Positions 39,745 through 49,015 are shown, counted from the stretch's first letter. The stretch: 64,000 nucleotides of DNA from Syntrophopropionicum propionicicum_A (GCF_048984525.1 NZ_JBMGJC010000014.1:37060-101059), one strand, 5' to 3'. Made by a program: numbers and translations. Notes: generated by a model from the letters alone, not told the origin.

Positions 39745-42406
39745 ATACGTCTACCTCTTCGAAGAAGGGGGAGCCGGAATGAAAAACCTGCTGGGGGGTA
39801 AAGGCGCGAACCTTGCTGAAATGACCAACATCGGCCTTCCCGTACCCCCCGGCATTATTATTACAACCGGGGCCTGCAAAGAATTTTCCGCTTCGGGGCA
39901 AAAGTTCCCCGAGGGCCTGGAAGAGCAGGTCAAAGATAAAATCAAGATCCTCGAAAGCAGCCTGGGGAAAAAATTCGGCGACAAAGCCAACCCCCTGCTT
40001 GTTTCCGTGCGCTCGGGCGCGCCCGTTTCAATGCCCGGCATGATGGACACCGTGCTGAACCTCGGCTTGAATGATATTACAGTGGGCGCTCTGGCCGAAA
40101 ACACCGTAAACGAGCGCTTCGCCCTGGACTGCTACCGCCGTTTTATAACTATGTTCGGCGACGTGGTCATGGGCATTGATCACAGTAAGTTTGAACGGAT
40201 CCTGGACCGGCAAAAACTAAAGGCCCAGGTTAATTTTGACAACCAGCTCTCGGGCGGGGAATGGCGGGAGGTAATTGAAGAGTATAAAAAGCTTATAAAG
40301 AGGGAAACGGGAGACGACTTCCCACAGGACCCCATGAAGCAGCTCTTCATGTCCATCTACGCCGTTTTCAATTCCTGGAATAACGATCGCGCCGTTGTTT
40401 ACCGCAGGATTAATAAGATCCCGGACGAGCTGGGCACAGCTGTGAACATACAGGCCATGGTGTTCGGCAATATGAGCAACGACAGCGGCACCGGCGTGGC
40501 CTTTACCCGCAACCCTTCCACCGGAGAGAAAAAGCTTTACGGTGAATACCTGATTAACGCCCAGGGCGAGGACGTGGTGGCCGGCATCCGGACACCGCAG
40601 CCCATAGCGTCCCTGCAGAAGGAAATGCCTGTCATATACAGCCAGTTCGAGGAAATATGCAGGCGTCTGGAAAACCACTACCGCGACATGCAGGATATAG
40701 AGTTTACCGTCGAGCGCGGCAAGTTGTGGATACTGCAGACCAGGAACGGCAAAAGGACCGCCCAGGCGGCGATAAAGGTAGCCGTGGACATGGTGAACGA
40801 GGGACTTATCACCAGGGAGGAAGCTGTATTAAGGATCGAGCCGGCACAGCTTGACCACCTCCTGCACCGGCGCATTGACCCCGAGGCCAGGCTCAACATC
40901 GTGGCCAGGGGGCTGCCTGCCTCCCCGGGCGCCGCTTCCGGCATGGTCGTTTTTGACGCGGACCTGGCGGAGAAGCTGGGCCAGGAAGGCAAAAAACTGG
41001 TCCTGGTCCGCACGGAAACAACCCCGGACGATATTCACGGGATACTGTACGCCCAGGGCATACTTACCTCAAGAGGCGGTATGACCAGCCACGCCGCGGT
41101 GGTGGCGAGGGGAATGGGCAAGCCGTGCGTATGCGGGTGTGAAGCCCTCCAGATCGACTACGACAAAAACGAGCTCAAAGTCGGCAACCTGGTTATAAAG
41201 CAGGGCGATATCATTTCCATTGACGGCTCCACAGGAAATGTCATCACCGGCACCGTGCCGATGATTGACCCTGGATTATCCGCGGAGTTTCAGCAGCTGC
41301 TGGAATGGGCGGACCAAATCCGCTCGCTCGGAGTGAGAGCAAACGCGGATAACCCGGAGGACGCCGCCAAAGCGAGGGGCTTTGGCGCCGCCGGCATCGG
41401 CCTGACCCGGACTGAGCATATGTTTATGGCCCAGGACCGGCTGCCGGTTGTGCAGGAGATGATCCTGTCAGGCACCCTCAGAGAGAGGGAAGAAGCTGTT
41501 AATAAACTGCTGCCCATGCAGCGGGATGACTTTTACGGGATTTTAAAAGCCATGGACGGCTTGCCGGTAACCATCAGGCTCCTGGACCCGCCGCTGCACG
41601 AGTTCCTGCCGGACGCCGAGGAACTGATGGTGGAGATTACGCGGCTGAAGCTGACCGGCGGCGATAAAACGGAAATCAGGGAAAGGGAAGAACTCCTGCG
41701 CAAGGTCAGGTCTCTTTCTGAACACAACCCCATGCTGGGCCACCGCGGCTGCCGGCTGGGGCTCACCTTCCCGGAAATTTACGCGATGCAGGCCAGGGCC
41801 ATTTTCCAGGCGACGGCCAGGCTGGTTGAAGAAGGCCTGAACCCGATCCCGGAAGTGGAGATACCCCTGGTTATCGAGGTGAAAGAGCTGGCCTACCTTC
41901 GTGAACTGGTTGACAGGGTAGCCAGTGAGGTTAAGAAAGACTCCGGTATTGACTTCCATTATACCGTGGGGACCATGATCGAGATTCCCAGGGCGGCCCT
42001 GCTGGCTGATGAAGTGGCTTTGGAAGCGGATTTCTTCTCTTTCGGCACCAACGACCTGACCCAGACAACCCTGGGTTTTTCCAGGGACGACGCGGAAGGC
42101 AAGTTTATGCGGGCTTACCTCGACCAAAAAATACTGGCTGACAATCCCTTTATGGTGCTTGACCGCAAGGGTGTCGGCAAGCTGATGAAGATGGCGGTGG
42201 AGTTGGGCCGCCGGACCAAACCCGACCTGCTGATCGGGATCTGCGGCGAGCACGGCGGGGAGCCCAGTTCGATCGAGTTCTGCCACAGCATAGGCCTGGA
42301 TTTTGTCAGCTGTTCACCCTTCAGGGTGCCCATAGCCAGGCTGGCCGCCGCCCAGACCAAGGTCAGGTCCGACCGCTCCGCCAGGCAGGACTACAGCACG
42401 CTTTAG
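39734..42406 (+). CDS. ppdK: Pyruvate, phosphate dikinase
   Basis: Interconverts pyruvate + ATP + Pi and PEP + AMP + PPi, central in anaerobes for glycolysis or gluconeogenesis. 890 residues, the normal size. The N-terminal ATP-grasp domain (KYVYLFEEGGAGMKNLLGGKGANL split as KYVYLFEEG and LLGGKGANLAEM) precedes the phosphohistidine domain GGMTSHAAVVARGMGKPCV (about 450), whose His carries the phosphate and whose Thr is the regulatory site, and the PEP/pyruvate barrel ending with FGTNDLTQTTLG. ATG39734 (MADKYVYLF) is chosen; GTG39725 is upstream in frame. Confidence 0.97.
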   Translation: MADKYVYLFEEGGAGMKNLLGGKGANLAEMTNIGLPVPPGIIITTGACKEFSASGQKFPEGLEEQVKDKIKILESSLGKKFGDKANPLLVSVRSGAPVSMPGMMDTVLNLGLNDITVGALAENTVNERFALDCYRRFITMFGDVVMGIDHSKFERILDRQKLKAQVNFDNQLSGGEWREVIEEYKKLIKRETGDDFPQDPMKQLFMSIYAVFNSWNNDRAVVYRRINKIPDELGTAVNIQAMVFGNMSNDSGTGVAFTRNPSTGEKKLYGEYLINAQGEDVVAGIRTPQPIASLQKEMPVIYSQFEEICRRLENHYRDMQDIEFTVERGKLWILQTRNGKRTAQAAIKVAVDMVNEGLITREEAVLRIEPAQLDHLLHRRIDPEARLNIVARGLPASPGAASGMVVFDADLAEKLGQEGKKLVLVRTETTPDDIHGILYAQGILTSRGGMTSHAAVVARGMGKPCVCGCEALQIDYDKNELKVGNLVIKQGDIISIDGSTGNVITGTVPMIDPGLSAEFQQLLEWADQIRSLGVRANADNPEDAAKARGFGAAGIGLTRTEHMFMAQDRLPVVQEMILSGTLREREEAVNKLLPMQRDDFYGILKAMDGLPVTIRLLDPPLHEFLPDAEELMVEITRLKLTGGDKTEIREREELLRKVRSLSEHNPMLGHRGCRLGLTFPEIYAMQARAIFQATARLVEEGLNPIPEVEIPLVIEVKELAYLRELVDRVASEVKKDSGIDFHYTVGTMIEIPRAALLADEVALEADFFSFGTNDLTQTTLGFSRDDAEGKFMRAYLDQKILADNPFMVLDRKGVGKLMKMAVELGRRTKPDLLIGICGEHGGEPSSIEFCHSIGLDFVSCSPFRVPIARLAAAQTKVRSDRSARQDYSTL

Positions 42407-42417
42407 CAGTAAATAAT

Positions 42418-42444
42418 AAGGGAGACCTTTCTAAGGTCTCCCTT
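42418..42444 (+). terminator. Hairpin after ppdK
   Basis: AAGGGAGACC (42418-42427) pairs perfectly with GGTCTCCCTT (42435-42444) over a 7-base loop, 11 bases after the stop codon. There is no T tract on the plus side. Confidence 0.65.
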
Positions 42445-42453
42445 GCGGCGGCT

Positions 42454-42925
42454 GTACGGTTCTCAACTGTCGCAAAAAATTAAGGAATGCGACACCGGGA
42501 ACCGTCCCCTATGTCGCACAAAAAAAGAGTGAAAGAAATGCGACACCGGGAACCGTCCCTATGTTGCAGGAATTTTTTCTGGAACGTGTCATGAGGACAG
42601 TTCTGTTGACACGCTTTTGTTTGAAGATTTAATAATAGTAATCGTGTCAACAAAACCGTCCCCAAGACACGCTCCGAGATGGGTTTCTTTCCTTGAGATA
42701 GTGTCACGAAAACCGTCCCCTGTGTTGCAAAATAAGAGTATGCGACACCGGGAACCGTCCCTATGTTGCAGGAATTTTTTCTGGAACGTGTCATGAGGAC
42801 AGTTCTGTTGACACGCTTTTATTTCAAGATTTAATAATAGTAATCGTGTCAACAAAACCGTCCCCAAGACACGCCCCGAGAAGGTTTTCTTCCCTGGAGT
42901 TAATGTCACGAAAACCGTCCCCTGT
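42454..42925. repeat. 202-bp tandem duplication of R1-variant repeats before thpR
   Basis: The sequence starting ATGCGACACCGGGAACCGTC at 42538 recurs at 42740 (202-bp step) and runs to about 42941. Each copy holds a TGCGACA...TGTTGCA unit, a CGTGTCATGAGGACAG unit, a TCGTGTCAACAAAACCGTCC unit and a GTGTCACGAAAACCGTCCCC piece. Another GCGACACCGGGAACCGTCCC copy is at 42488. No gene: minus-strand frames of about 105 codons are just the repeat read twice. Confidence 0.85.
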
Positions 42926-42945
42926 TACCTGAAGGAGATGATCGT

Positions 42946-43524
42946 TTGCGGCAGATGAGGCTGTTTGTGGCTGTGAATTTCCCATTTGAAATAAAAAAAG
43001 CTGTCGGCTCGTTCATCCAGGACTTAAGGAAGGTCAAGGCTGATTTAAAATGGGTTGAGCCTGAGAACCTCCACCTTACTGTGCAGTTCCTGGGCAATGT
43101 CAGCGAGGAGCAGGTACCAGACGTGACTGAGGCGCTGAACAGGGGCGCCGCGGGAATAGCGCCTTTTTCCCTTGAATTGAGCGGGGTCGGCGTATTTCCA
43201 TCCAGGGAAAGGCCCCGTGTTTTTTGGGCCGGCGCCGCCGGTGACACTGCAGCCTTGTTGAAATTAAGCCGGCAGGTGCAGCGTGAGCTGAAGGAGCTGG
43301 GTTTTGACCCCGGAAAAAATAAATTTTCACCTCATCTGACATTGGCCAGGCTGCGTTCTCCGGCGGGATTCTCGGATGTTCTGGACAGGGCGGAAAAGGC
43401 AGCGGCAAACAAGGTGTTCGGGTCCGCCAAAATATCAACGGTGGACCTCATGTTAAGCGAGCTGGGCCCCAGGGGGCCGAAATACTTCACCCTGGCCAGG
43501 GCTTCCCTGGCCGGCTCACCTTAA
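42946..43524 (+). CDS. thpR: RNA 2',3'-cyclic phosphodiesterase (2H family)
   Basis: A 192-residue protein of the ThpR/LigT family with both HxT motifs: HLTVQFLG (about 43-50) and HLTLARLR (about 128-135), which form the catalytic pocket. It hydrolyses 2',3'-cyclic phosphate RNA ends; RNA ligase activity has been shown only in the reverse direction. TTG42946 lies 8 bases after AAGGAG; ATG42955 is in frame but further from the site. The duplicated repeat block ends just before its ribosome binding site. Confidence 0.93.
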   Translation: MRQMRLFVAVNFPFEIKKAVGSFIQDLRKVKADLKWVEPENLHLTVQFLGNVSEEQVPDVTEALNRGAAGIAPFSLELSGVGVFPSRERPRVFWAGAAGDTAALLKLSRQVQRELKELGFDPGKNKFSPHLTLARLRSPAGFSDVLDRAEKAAANKVFGSAKISTVDLMLSELGPRGPKYFTLARASLAGSP

Positions 43525-43579
43525 GGCATATTAGGCAACCGCATGGCATAAAGTTTATTTAACACGGTAGGAGGGGGGA

Positions 43580-44197
43580 TTGCCAGTGTTTATCCTGGCC
43601 CTGAACGGCAGCCCGCGCAGAGAGGGAAACACTGCTTTTTTGCTGAATAACGCTCTCGAAGAAATAAAGGCGACCGGCGTTGAAACCAGGCTGGTCCAGG
43701 TTACAGACGGGCTGGCAGATGTCAAGAACCCCTACTGCCTGTACTGCAGCACCCCTTGTGACGGGAGATGCTATAAAAACACCAGGCTGGCCGAAATGTT
43801 TGACCTGATGCGCAGGGCCGACGGGATCCTGATGGGAAGCCCGGTGTACTTCGGCACGGTGTCCGCCCAGCTCAAGTCCTTCTGGGATAAGACCAGGCTT
43901 TTAAGACGCGAAAAATATCTTCTCAATGTCGCGGGCGGCGCCCTGGCTGTCGGCGGCTCCCGTTTCGGGGGGCAGGAAACCACCCTGCGCGCCCTCCAGG
44001 ACATGATGTTATGCCAGGGTATGATCGTGGTGGGCGACGCCCACAGGGACGACGACGCGGGGCACCAGGGCGCCTGCGCCCAGCAGCCTGCTACGGCGGA
44101 CCTGCCCGGGCTGGCCCGTTCCAGGATTCTGGCCAGGCATGTCCTCGAGGTGGCGGAGGCCACATCGCTCCTGAGGCGGAAAAGAATTGACGCATAA
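43580..44197 (+). CDS. NADPH-dependent FMN reductase / iron-sulfur flavoprotein-like
   Basis: A 205-residue flavodoxin-fold protein. ILALNGSPRREGNTAFLLN at the start is the FMN phosphate loop; YCLYCSTPCDGRCYK (about 54-68) is a cysteine cluster as in iron-sulfur flavoproteins of anaerobes; GSPVYFGTVSAQLKSFWD (about 91-108) is the second flavin-contact motif. It probably reduces quinones, metals or oxygen species. TTG43580 follows AGGAGG by 5 bases; GTG43586 is a possible alternative. It stands alone between thpR and dgt, with a terminator after it. Confidence 0.85.
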   Translation: MPVFILALNGSPRREGNTAFLLNNALEEIKATGVETRLVQVTDGLADVKNPYCLYCSTPCDGRCYKNTRLAEMFDLMRRADGILMGSPVYFGTVSAQLKSFWDKTRLLRREKYLLNVAGGALAVGGSRFGGQETTLRALQDMMLCQGMIVVGDAHRDDDAGHQGACAQQPATADLPGLARSRILARHVLEVAEATSLLRRKRIDA

Positions 44198-44198
44198 T

Positions 44199-44238
44199 CC
44201 CCGGTGTATTTTTGCGGCTGCCGGGGTTCTTCTTTTTA
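44199..44238 (+). terminator. Probable terminator after the FMN reductase gene
   Basis: CCCCGG (44199-44204) pairs with CCGGGG (44221-44226) and is followed by TTCTTCTTTTTATT. Confidence 0.6.
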
Positions 44239-44328
44239 TTAAAAAGAATATTTCCAGCAGGATAACAGTCCTTTTTGGTAGAATCTTTTTTAACCATTTT
44301 AAAATCCGGGATAGGACGGTGGCTTTAA

Positions 44329-45330
44329 ATGGACATCCGCCTTCGTTCCGAGGAATTGGAGCGCCAGATTTTATCCCCCCGGGCCTGCTTGAGCAGCGCC
44401 AGCCGCGGCCGCCTTGCCGCCGAAGATGAATGCAGCGTGCGTACCGCTTTCCAGCGCGACCGGGACCGGATCATACACTCAAAGAGCTACCGGCGCCTCA
44501 AGCACAAGACACAGGTCTTTATCATACCGGAGGGCGACCATTACCGCACCAGGCTTACCCACACCCTGGAAGTGGCCCAGATTGCCCGCACAGTGGCCAG
44601 GGCGCTGAGGCTCAACGAAGACCTGGCCGAAGCGGTGGCCCTGGGCCATGACCTCGGCCATACCCCTTTCGGCCACGCCGGCGAAAAAGCGCTGAACGCT
44701 GTTTTTAAGCCTGGTTTCAAGCATAACGAGCAGAGCATCAGGGTGGTAGAGCTGCTGGAAGGGGGACGGGGCCTTAACCTGACCTGGGAAGTGCGGGACG
44801 GGATTTTAAACCATACCGGCCCGTTAAGGCCGTCAACCCTGGAGGGGCAGATCGTAAAAATTGCCGACCGGGTCGCTTATATCAACCATGATATCGACGA
44901 CGCGATCCGGGGAGGAATACTCAGAGCGGACCAACTACCGGCTGAATGCCTGGCAGTCCTCGGCAAGGAACACCGGGACCGGATCAACACGATGGTGCTT
45001 GACCTGATCCACACAAACCTCGCTGATACCGCTGAAATAAAAATGAGCCCTGCGATCCAGGCTGCTACCGACAAGCTGAGGAATTTTATGTTCGATAATG
45101 TCTATATCGGCTCGGAGGCAAAGCGGGAAGAGACCAAAGCATGCCATGTTGTCCAGCACCTTTATAAGCATTTTATGAAACATGACGAACTCCTGCCGCC
45201 TGAATACCACCGGCGCATCGCTGACGAAGGCGCCGACAGGGTGGTTTGCGATTATATAGCGGGCATGACGGACAACTTTGCCATCCGGATATACCAGCGT
45301 TATTTCCTGCCGCTCCCGTGGATATTGTAG
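44329..45330 (+). CDS. dgt: dGTP triphosphohydrolase-like HD protein
   Basis: A 333-residue HD-domain nucleotidase that removes triphosphate from dGTP or other dNTPs. Motifs are SKSYRRLKHKTQVF (about 50-63), RLTHTLEVAQIAR (about 73-85, metal His), GHDLGHTPFGHAGE (about 105-118) and FKHNEQSIRV. The shorter type 1-like variant length fits Clostridia. GGACGGTGG precedes the ATG as a modest ribosome binding site. It is directly upstream of dnaG and rpoD, the usual clostridial order. Confidence 0.93.
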   Translation: MDIRLRSEELERQILSPRACLSSASRGRLAAEDECSVRTAFQRDRDRIIHSKSYRRLKHKTQVFIIPEGDHYRTRLTHTLEVAQIARTVARALRLNEDLAEAVALGHDLGHTPFGHAGEKALNAVFKPGFKHNEQSIRVVELLEGGRGLNLTWEVRDGILNHTGPLRPSTLEGQIVKIADRVAYINHDIDDAIRGGILRADQLPAECLAVLGKEHRDRINTMVLDLIHTNLADTAEIKMSPAIQAATDKLRNFMFDNVYIGSEAKREETKACHVVQHLYKHFMKHDELLPPEYHRRIADEGADRVVCDYIAGMTDNFAIRIYQRYFLPLPWIL

Positions 45331-45515
45331 GTCCGCAGCCGCCTCTTATTTTAAAAAACATCGAAATAAAGGATAATTTATTGATATAGCGAAACTTTCA
45401 ATTAATGAATGCATTTTTCGTTAAGATAATTAATAAAAATTCGGAAGGACTATAAAAATATTTGTTGAACTATTTTAGCAATACAGGTTTTTTGGAAGAA
45501 GAAGGGTGATCTTAG

Positions 45516-47408
45516 GTGGGCTTTATACCCGATGAGATAATCGAAACAGTCCGCCTGCGTTCAGATATTTTGCATGTAGTATCCCGCCATGTCCAGCTCA
45601 AGAAAAAGGGTAAAAATTATACCGGTTCCTGTCCCTTTCATGATGATCGCACGCCTTCATTCACTGTTACGCCCGACAAGCAAATTTTTCACTGTTTCGG
45701 GTGTAATGTCGGCGGCGATGTTTTTAAATTCCTGATGTTAAAAGAAGGACTGACCTTTTTTGAGGCTGTAAAAACACTGGCTGAACAGGCGGGGATAGTC
45801 CTTCCGGCGGATGACAGCCCGGCTGCCCATAAAAGAGACGCCAGGCGGGAGAGCTTAAAACAGATCAACAACCTGGCCAAAGATTTTTTTATTAAAAATT
45901 TACAGCATTATGAAGCTGCCGCCGCCAGGAATTATTTGCAGGGGCGGGGGCTCTCACCGGAGGTGCTGGAACGTTTTCAAATAGGGTTTGCCCTGCCCGG
46001 GTGGCAGACATTACTCGAATACCTGGGTAAAAAAGGCTTCCAGCAGCAGGATATAGTGGAGGCCGGACTTGCTGTCATCAAGGCTGAAACCGGCCGGACC
46101 TATGACCGCTTTCGCAACCGGGTCATGTTTCCGATCTGGGACGCCGCCGGGCGGGTGGTCGGCTTTGGGGGCAGGGTGCTTGACGATACTCTGCCAAAGT
46201 ACCTGAACAGCCCGGAAACAGCGTTTTTCAGCAAGAGCCGGACGCTTTACGGCCTGTACCAGGCCAGGCAGCACATCAGAGAAAAAGGATATGTTGTTGT
46301 TGTCGAAGGTTATATGGATGTTATCACCGCCCACCAGTACGGGGCAGCAAACACGGTAGCCTCGCTCGGCACCGCTCTCACCGTGGAGCACGGGCGGATT
46401 TTAATGAACTACAGCCGCAATGTGATAATTGCTTATGACGCTGACGCGGCCGGTGTCGCGGCCACCATCAGGGGACTGGATATCCTGCAGGATCTCGGAT
46501 GCGAGGTGAGCGTGGTAAGCGTCCCCGACGGTAAAGACCCCGATGATTATTTAAGGCGATACGGGGTTGAACCCTGGGAGGAGTTAATCAGGCGCGCGTC
46601 TTCCCTAATTGAATACAAACTGCGCCATGCCGCCGGCAAAGGAAATGTCAGGACGGTAGCGGAAAAATTGGAGGTTATGCGCCAGGTGTTTCCCAGCCTG
46701 GCATCAAAGGGTGGGGTTGAAAGAGAAGAGGGTTTGAAAAAGATTACCCGTGCTCTAAATTTAAGCTGGGAGACGGTAGCGGGAGAATTAAAGAGATTTG
46801 AGGAAAATTTGAGTAAAAAGTGGACAGATCCGGATAAAATTGTTAAAAACACGCATACTATTATACGAAAAGAGGAAAAATTTGATGCCAGGGGGAAGTC
46901 TGAATCAGTACTCTTGCGTCTGGTTTTGGAAGATCCTTCTTTAGCGGAAACAATCCGGTCTGAAATTGGTGAAGTTCCATTCAAAAACCATAATTATCAA
47001 AGGATTTTTAAGAATTGTCTTGAATTATATAATAAACCGGGTTACCGACCCGAAGGATTGTTTAACATACTGGATAATGATGACCAAAACCTTTTAAGTC
47101 ATATCTTAACACTGGATATTCCGGGGGAAAATCCCATAAAAATATTGAAAAGCTACATTGACTCTATTAACCGGTGTATTCGCCAGGAGCGGAGGGAAGA
47201 GATCCTGGAAGAAATAAGGGATCTGGAAAAGTCGGGAAACAGCGCCATCTATAATGACCTGCTCCGGGAACTGGTGTTATTAAAAGGGATAGATGAAGCT
47301 GAGAAGGCAGGCGATCAGGATCGCGCTGCTGGTTTTTTGAACGAGTATAAAAAGTTATTTAATTTTAATAACGGGAATCACCTTAGAGAGGGGAGGGATA
47401 GCATTTGA
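45516..47408 (+). CDS. dnaG: DNA primase DnaG
   Basis: Synthesises RNA primers at the replication fork. 630 residues: an N-terminal zinc domain (CPFHDDRTPSF and HCFGCNVGGDV, about 38-72), the catalytic core with TOPRIM VVVVEGYMDVITAHQYG (about 262-278) and AYDADAAG (about 308-315), and a helical C-terminal helicase-binding domain. GTG45516 lies after AGAAGAAGGGTG. It overlaps rpoD by 4 bases (macromolecular synthesis operon). Confidence 0.97.
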   Translation: MGFIPDEIIETVRLRSDILHVVSRHVQLKKKGKNYTGSCPFHDDRTPSFTVTPDKQIFHCFGCNVGGDVFKFLMLKEGLTFFEAVKTLAEQAGIVLPADDSPAAHKRDARRESLKQINNLAKDFFIKNLQHYEAAAARNYLQGRGLSPEVLERFQIGFALPGWQTLLEYLGKKGFQQQDIVEAGLAVIKAETGRTYDRFRNRVMFPIWDAAGRVVGFGGRVLDDTLPKYLNSPETAFFSKSRTLYGLYQARQHIREKGYVVVVEGYMDVITAHQYGAANTVASLGTALTVEHGRILMNYSRNVIIAYDADAAGVAATIRGLDILQDLGCEVSVVSVPDGKDPDDYLRRYGVEPWEELIRRASSLIEYKLRHAAGKGNVRTVAEKLEVMRQVFPSLASKGGVEREEGLKKITRALNLSWETVAGELKRFEENLSKKWTDPDKIVKNTHTIIRKEEKFDARGKSESVLLRLVLEDPSLAETIRSEIGEVPFKNHNYQRIFKNCLELYNKPGYRPEGLFNILDNDDQNLLSHILTLDIPGENPIKILKSYIDSINRCIRQERREEILEEIRDLEKSGNSAIYNDLLRELVLLKGIDEAEKAGDQDRAAGFLNEYKKLFNFNNGNHLREGRDSI

Positions 47409-48508
47409 GCGACGATATCGTTTTTGAGGGAGTAAGGGAATTGATCGAGAAAGGCAAAAAGCGCGGTATACTTACGTACAATGAAATTATGGACAGTCTT
47501 CAGGGGATCGACCTTACACCTGAACAAATAGACGAAATTTATGAGAAACTGGCAACCCTGGGCATTGAAGTAGTCCCGGAGGCTGCCGATCTTGAGCCCC
47601 TTGACAGTGCGGCACTGGAAACAACAGAGGAGGAAGCGGAAGCGGAAGCGGAAGTTGACCTTACGGTTCCTGAAGGTGTCGGCATTGATGATCCCGTGCG
47701 CATGTATTTAAAAGAAATCGGCCGTGTGCCCCTGCTGACGCCGGAAGAGGAAGTGGACCTGGCCAAGCGCATGGAGGAAGAGGACGAAGAGGCTAAAAGG
47801 AAGCTGGCTGAGGCCAACCTGAGGCTGGTGGTCAGCATCGCCAAGCGCTATGTGGGCAGGGGGATGCTGTTTCTGGATTTGATCCAGGAAGGCAACCTGG
47901 GCTTGATTAAAGCTGTGGAAAAATTTGATTACCGCAAGGGGTATAAATTCAGCACTTACGCCACCTGGTGGATCCGCCAGGCCATAACCAGGGCTATCGC
48001 CGACCAGGCCAGGACGATCAGGATCCCGGTCCATATGGTCGAAACCATTAACAAGCTGATCAGGGTGCAGAGGCAGCTGCTGCAGGAATTGGGACGCGAG
48101 CCGAGCCCCGATGAAATTGCCAGGGAGATGAATATATCCGAGGATAAGGTCAGGGAAATACAGAAAATTGCCCAGGAGCCTGTATCTCTGGAAACACCGA
48201 TTGGCGAGGAAGAAGACTCCCACCTGGGTGATTTTATAGAGGACCATGACGCCAGGGCTCCCGCGGAGGAAGCGTCTTTTACCCTCCTGCGCGAGCAGCT
48301 GGACGAGGTTTTAAAAACCCTGACAGACCGTGAACAGAGAGTGCTGCGCCTGCGCTTCGGCCTCGACGACGGCCGCGCCCGCACCCTGGAAGAAGTGGGG
48401 CAGAAGTTTGGCGTCACCCGGGAGCGGATCCGGCAGATTGAAGCCAAAACTTTGCGCAAGCTAAGGCACCCCAGCCGCAGTAAAAAATTAAAGGATTATC
48501 TGGACTAA
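47405..48508 (+). CDS. rpoD: Primary sigma factor SigA (RpoD)
   Basis: The housekeeping sigma factor. 367 residues: region 1.1-like N-terminus, an acidic run of Glu/Ala (about 70-83), region 1.2 DPVRMYLKEIGRVPLLTPEEE, region 2 with the -10 recognition helix YKFSTYATWWIRQAITRA (about 180-197), region 3, and region 4.2 TLEEVGQKFGVTRERIRQIE (about 320-339). The start is TTG47405, within the dnaG stop, after GAGGGGAGGGA. Promoters matching TTGACA/TATAAT elsewhere in the window fit this factor. Confidence 0.97.
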   Translation: MSDDIVFEGVRELIEKGKKRGILTYNEIMDSLQGIDLTPEQIDEIYEKLATLGIEVVPEAADLEPLDSAALETTEEEAEAEAEVDLTVPEGVGIDDPVRMYLKEIGRVPLLTPEEEVDLAKRMEEEDEEAKRKLAEANLRLVVSIAKRYVGRGMLFLDLIQEGNLGLIKAVEKFDYRKGYKFSTYATWWIRQAITRAIADQARTIRIPVHMVETINKLIRVQRQLLQELGREPSPDEIAREMNISEDKVREIQKIAQEPVSLETPIGEEEDSHLGDFIEDHDARAPAEEASFTLLREQLDEVLKTLTDREQRVLRLRFGLDDGRARTLEEVGQKFGVTRERIRQIEAKTLRKLRHPSRSKKLKDYLD

Positions 48509-48527
48509 ATTCTCAGTAAATACGTCA

Positions 48528-48556
48528 TTGACTGAGGACACAAAGTATCGTATAAT
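48528..48556 (+). promoter_or_regulatory. Sigma-A promoter of the tRNA cluster
   Basis: TTGACT (48528-48533) and TATAAT (48551-48556) are separated by 17 bases, 18 bases before tRNA-Asn. Confidence 0.85.
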
Positions 48557-48573
48557 AGTCTCTGTGCCGATGT

Positions 48574-48648
48574 TCCTCGATAGCTCAACGGTAGAGCAAC
48601 CGGCTGTTAACCGGTAGGTTGTAGGTTCGAATCCTACTCGGGGAGCCA
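48574..48648 (+). tRNA. tRNA-Asn (GTT)
   Basis: Acceptor TCCTCGA (48574-48580) pairs with TCGGGGA (48638-48644), discriminator G, encoded CCA (48646-48648). The anticodon loop CTGTTAA gives GTT (48606-48608). The T loop GGTTCGAATCC is standard. Confidence 0.97.
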
Positions 48649-48654
48649 TCTTTT

Positions 48655-48729
48655 GGGCCCATAGCTCAACGGTAGAGCATCCGGCTCATAACCGGCTGGT
48701 TCCAGGTTCGAATCCTGGTGGGCCCACCA
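48655..48729 (+). tRNA. tRNA-Met (CAT), elongator-like
   Basis: Acceptor GGGCCCA (48655-48661) pairs with TGGGCCC (48719-48725), discriminator A, encoded CCA. The anticodon loop CTCATAA gives CAT. It lacks the C1:A72 mismatch of initiators; a tRNA-Ile2 with a modified CAT cannot be excluded. Confidence 0.92.
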
Positions 48730-48735
48730 GTTCAG

Positions 48736-48936
48736 AAGTCGGAAGCAGGAAGTCGGAAATCGGAACAGAGGAAATCAGAGGCCGGAATAAAAAGAATCAG
48801 GCACAGCAGAGTTTTAGCAAGCAGTCTGACATCCGACATCAGACAACTGACATCCGAAAGTTTAAAAAGAGGAATTTGGCGAAGCCTAATTCCAACAAAC
48901 AGTCTGATATCCGACATCAGACGACTGACATCCGAA
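48736..48936. repeat. Degenerate 7-bp-period arrays between tRNA-Met and tRNA-Glu
   Basis: Three short arrays. At 48736-48763: AAGTCGG, AAGCAGG, AAGTCGG, AAATCGG. At 48824-48858: GTCTGAC, ATCCGAC, ATCAGAC, AACTGAC, ATCCGAA. At 48902-48936 nearly the same five words again, 78 bp apart. The rest of this 210-base spacer holds nothing recognisable. Confidence 0.8.
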
Positions 48937-48939
48937 TAC

Positions 48940-49015
48940 GGCCCCTTGGTCAAGCGGTCTAAGACACCGCCCTTTCACGGCGGTAACACGGGTTCGAATC
49001 CCGTAGGGGTCACCA
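48940..49015 (+). tRNA. tRNA-Glu (TTC)
   Basis: Acceptor GGCCCCT (48940-48946) pairs with AGGGGTC (49005-49011, with one G-T pair), discriminator A, encoded CCA (49013-49015). The anticodon loop CTTTCAC gives TTC. Confidence 0.96.

Noticed and set aside
42480..42909. Two minus-strand frames of about 105 codons with nearly identical products
   Set aside because: They are simply the 202-bp tandem duplication of R1-type repeats read in one frame; no start site or family.
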